From NCBI GenBank assembly GCA_003170825.1, contig PMYL01000049.1, forward strand, positions 93,567-140,284: a stretch of 46,718 nucleotides of DNA, written 5' to 3'. Every line of letters begins with the position of its first letter. Positions within the stretch are counted from its first letter, which is position 1. Below are positions 46,247 through 46,718 of this stretch, piece after piece. Under the pieces are notes generated by a model that worked only from the letters and a program-made list of their open reading frames with translations, did not search any database and was not told the DNA's origin. Made by a program: the position numbers and the translations under genes. The DNA comes from Acidobacteriaceae bacterium (GTDB lineage Bacteria > Acidobacteriota > Terriglobia > Terriglobales > Acidobacteriaceae).

Positions 46247-46718
46247 ATGCGAAAAACGACCTTCGTGAGACCGCTCTCGTGCTGCATCCACCTCTTCTGT
46301 CTCGTCGCGTTCGGCATGATTTGCCTGTCGGCCTTCGCTCAAGATTCAACATCAGCAGCAGCCCCCGCCAAAGAAGCTCCCGCCGCCATTCTGCCCAGCG
46401 ACCCAAAGGAATTGATGCTGCTGGCCGCCAAAACCAATGGCTTGACCGGCCCCGATGTGCAGCCCTGGCACTTGAAAGTAAGCTTCACGTTGCTCGATGA
46501 ACAGGGCAACGTCAAGGATCAGGGAACGTATGAGGAGTTCCGGGCGAGTGAACACAAGTACAAAATCGCGTATACGAGCGCAGGTTTCTCTCAGACCGAC
46601 TACGGCACGGAAAAGGGCATTCTTCGCTCCGGGGCGCGCGAGCCTGCGCCCGGACCACTGTCACAATTGCGGAATGAATTCACCGATCCCCTAGATGTGG
46701 AGCGTCAAGAGGTTGTTC
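46247..46718 (+). CDS. Secreted protein, 3' end beyond the window
   Basis: 157 residues visible. It begins MRKTTFVRPLSCCIHLFCLV, a signal peptide ending near SAFA-QD, then a Ser/Ala/Pro linker and a folded part (LMLLAAKTNGLTGPDVQPWHLKVSFTLLDEQGNVKDQGTYEEF). I do not recognise the domain. In related genomes such regions can precede a TonB C-terminal domain, but that part is not present here. TGCTATCCT ends six bases before the ATG, so the message may be leaderless. It diverges from higB. Confidence 0.65.
   Translation, partial: MRKTTFVRPLSCCIHLFCLVAFGMICLSAFAQDSTSAAAPAKEAPAAILPSDPKELMLLAAKTNGLTGPDVQPWHLKVSFTLLDEQGNVKDQGTYEEFRASEHKYKIAYTSAGFSQTDYGTEKGILRSGAREPAPGPLSQLRNEFTDPLDVERQEVV

Overview
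The window reads as a chromosomal segment of an Acidobacteriota (Terriglobia-type) bacterium. The base composition is GC-rich, there is a secreted VWA protein of the type almost confined to this phylum, hairpin repeats of acidobacterial style are scattered between genes, and most of the content is conserved housekeeping. All assignments were made by eye from the sequence; no database search was run.

Region 1 (1-30 kb) is a housekeeping backbone. It holds the start of fabF with acpP, then rmuC, a HIT-family Ap4A phosphorylase-like gene, a long ribosomal protein S1, mtaB, the infC-rpmI-rplT translation cluster, pheS-pheT, and a coiled-coil gene with zapA. A convincing 6S RNA candidate lies just downstream of zapA. 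After it come an lgt-like gene overlapping an rluD-type pseudouridine synthase, the VWA protein, a small Cys-containing protein, ligA, two membrane proteins, a DedA/VTT protein, a TonB-like protein, a ClC chloride transporter, aconitase acnA and a YihY-type membrane protein.

Region 2 (30-36.6 kb) holds mainly membrane and signalling genes: an AI-2E-family permease preceded by a coupled 28-codon ORF, two small minus-strand genes, a two-TM protein coupled to a divergent Amt-type transporter, a tail-anchored Ser/Thr kinase, a secreted esterase and a zinc-ribbon membrane protein. Near 31.2 kb the strand composition changes: the + strand is G-rich to the left and C-rich to the right whatever the gene direction. 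This suggests a replication-strand switch or an inversion joint.

Region 3 (36.6-40.3 kb) is the accessory part. A repeat cluster at 36.65-37.05 kb borders an AT-richer island with a tight three-gene minus-strand operon: a TIGR04255-like protein, an HTH protein, and a protein with an SHDCD motif. This is the best candidate here for an undescribed defence or toxin-antitoxin-like system. A palindrome and otherwise empty sequence follow.

Region 4 (40.3-46.7 kb) returns to the chromosomal style: an ArnT/GT39-type glycosyltransferase, an HpnI-like glycosyltransferase, hspR and dnaJ, a higBA toxin-antitoxin pair with a clear operator, and the start of a secreted protein cut by the window end. Across the window, many promoters share a GCTATACT-like -10, and in several genes it lies only 6-9 bases before the start codon, which suggests leaderless transcripts.
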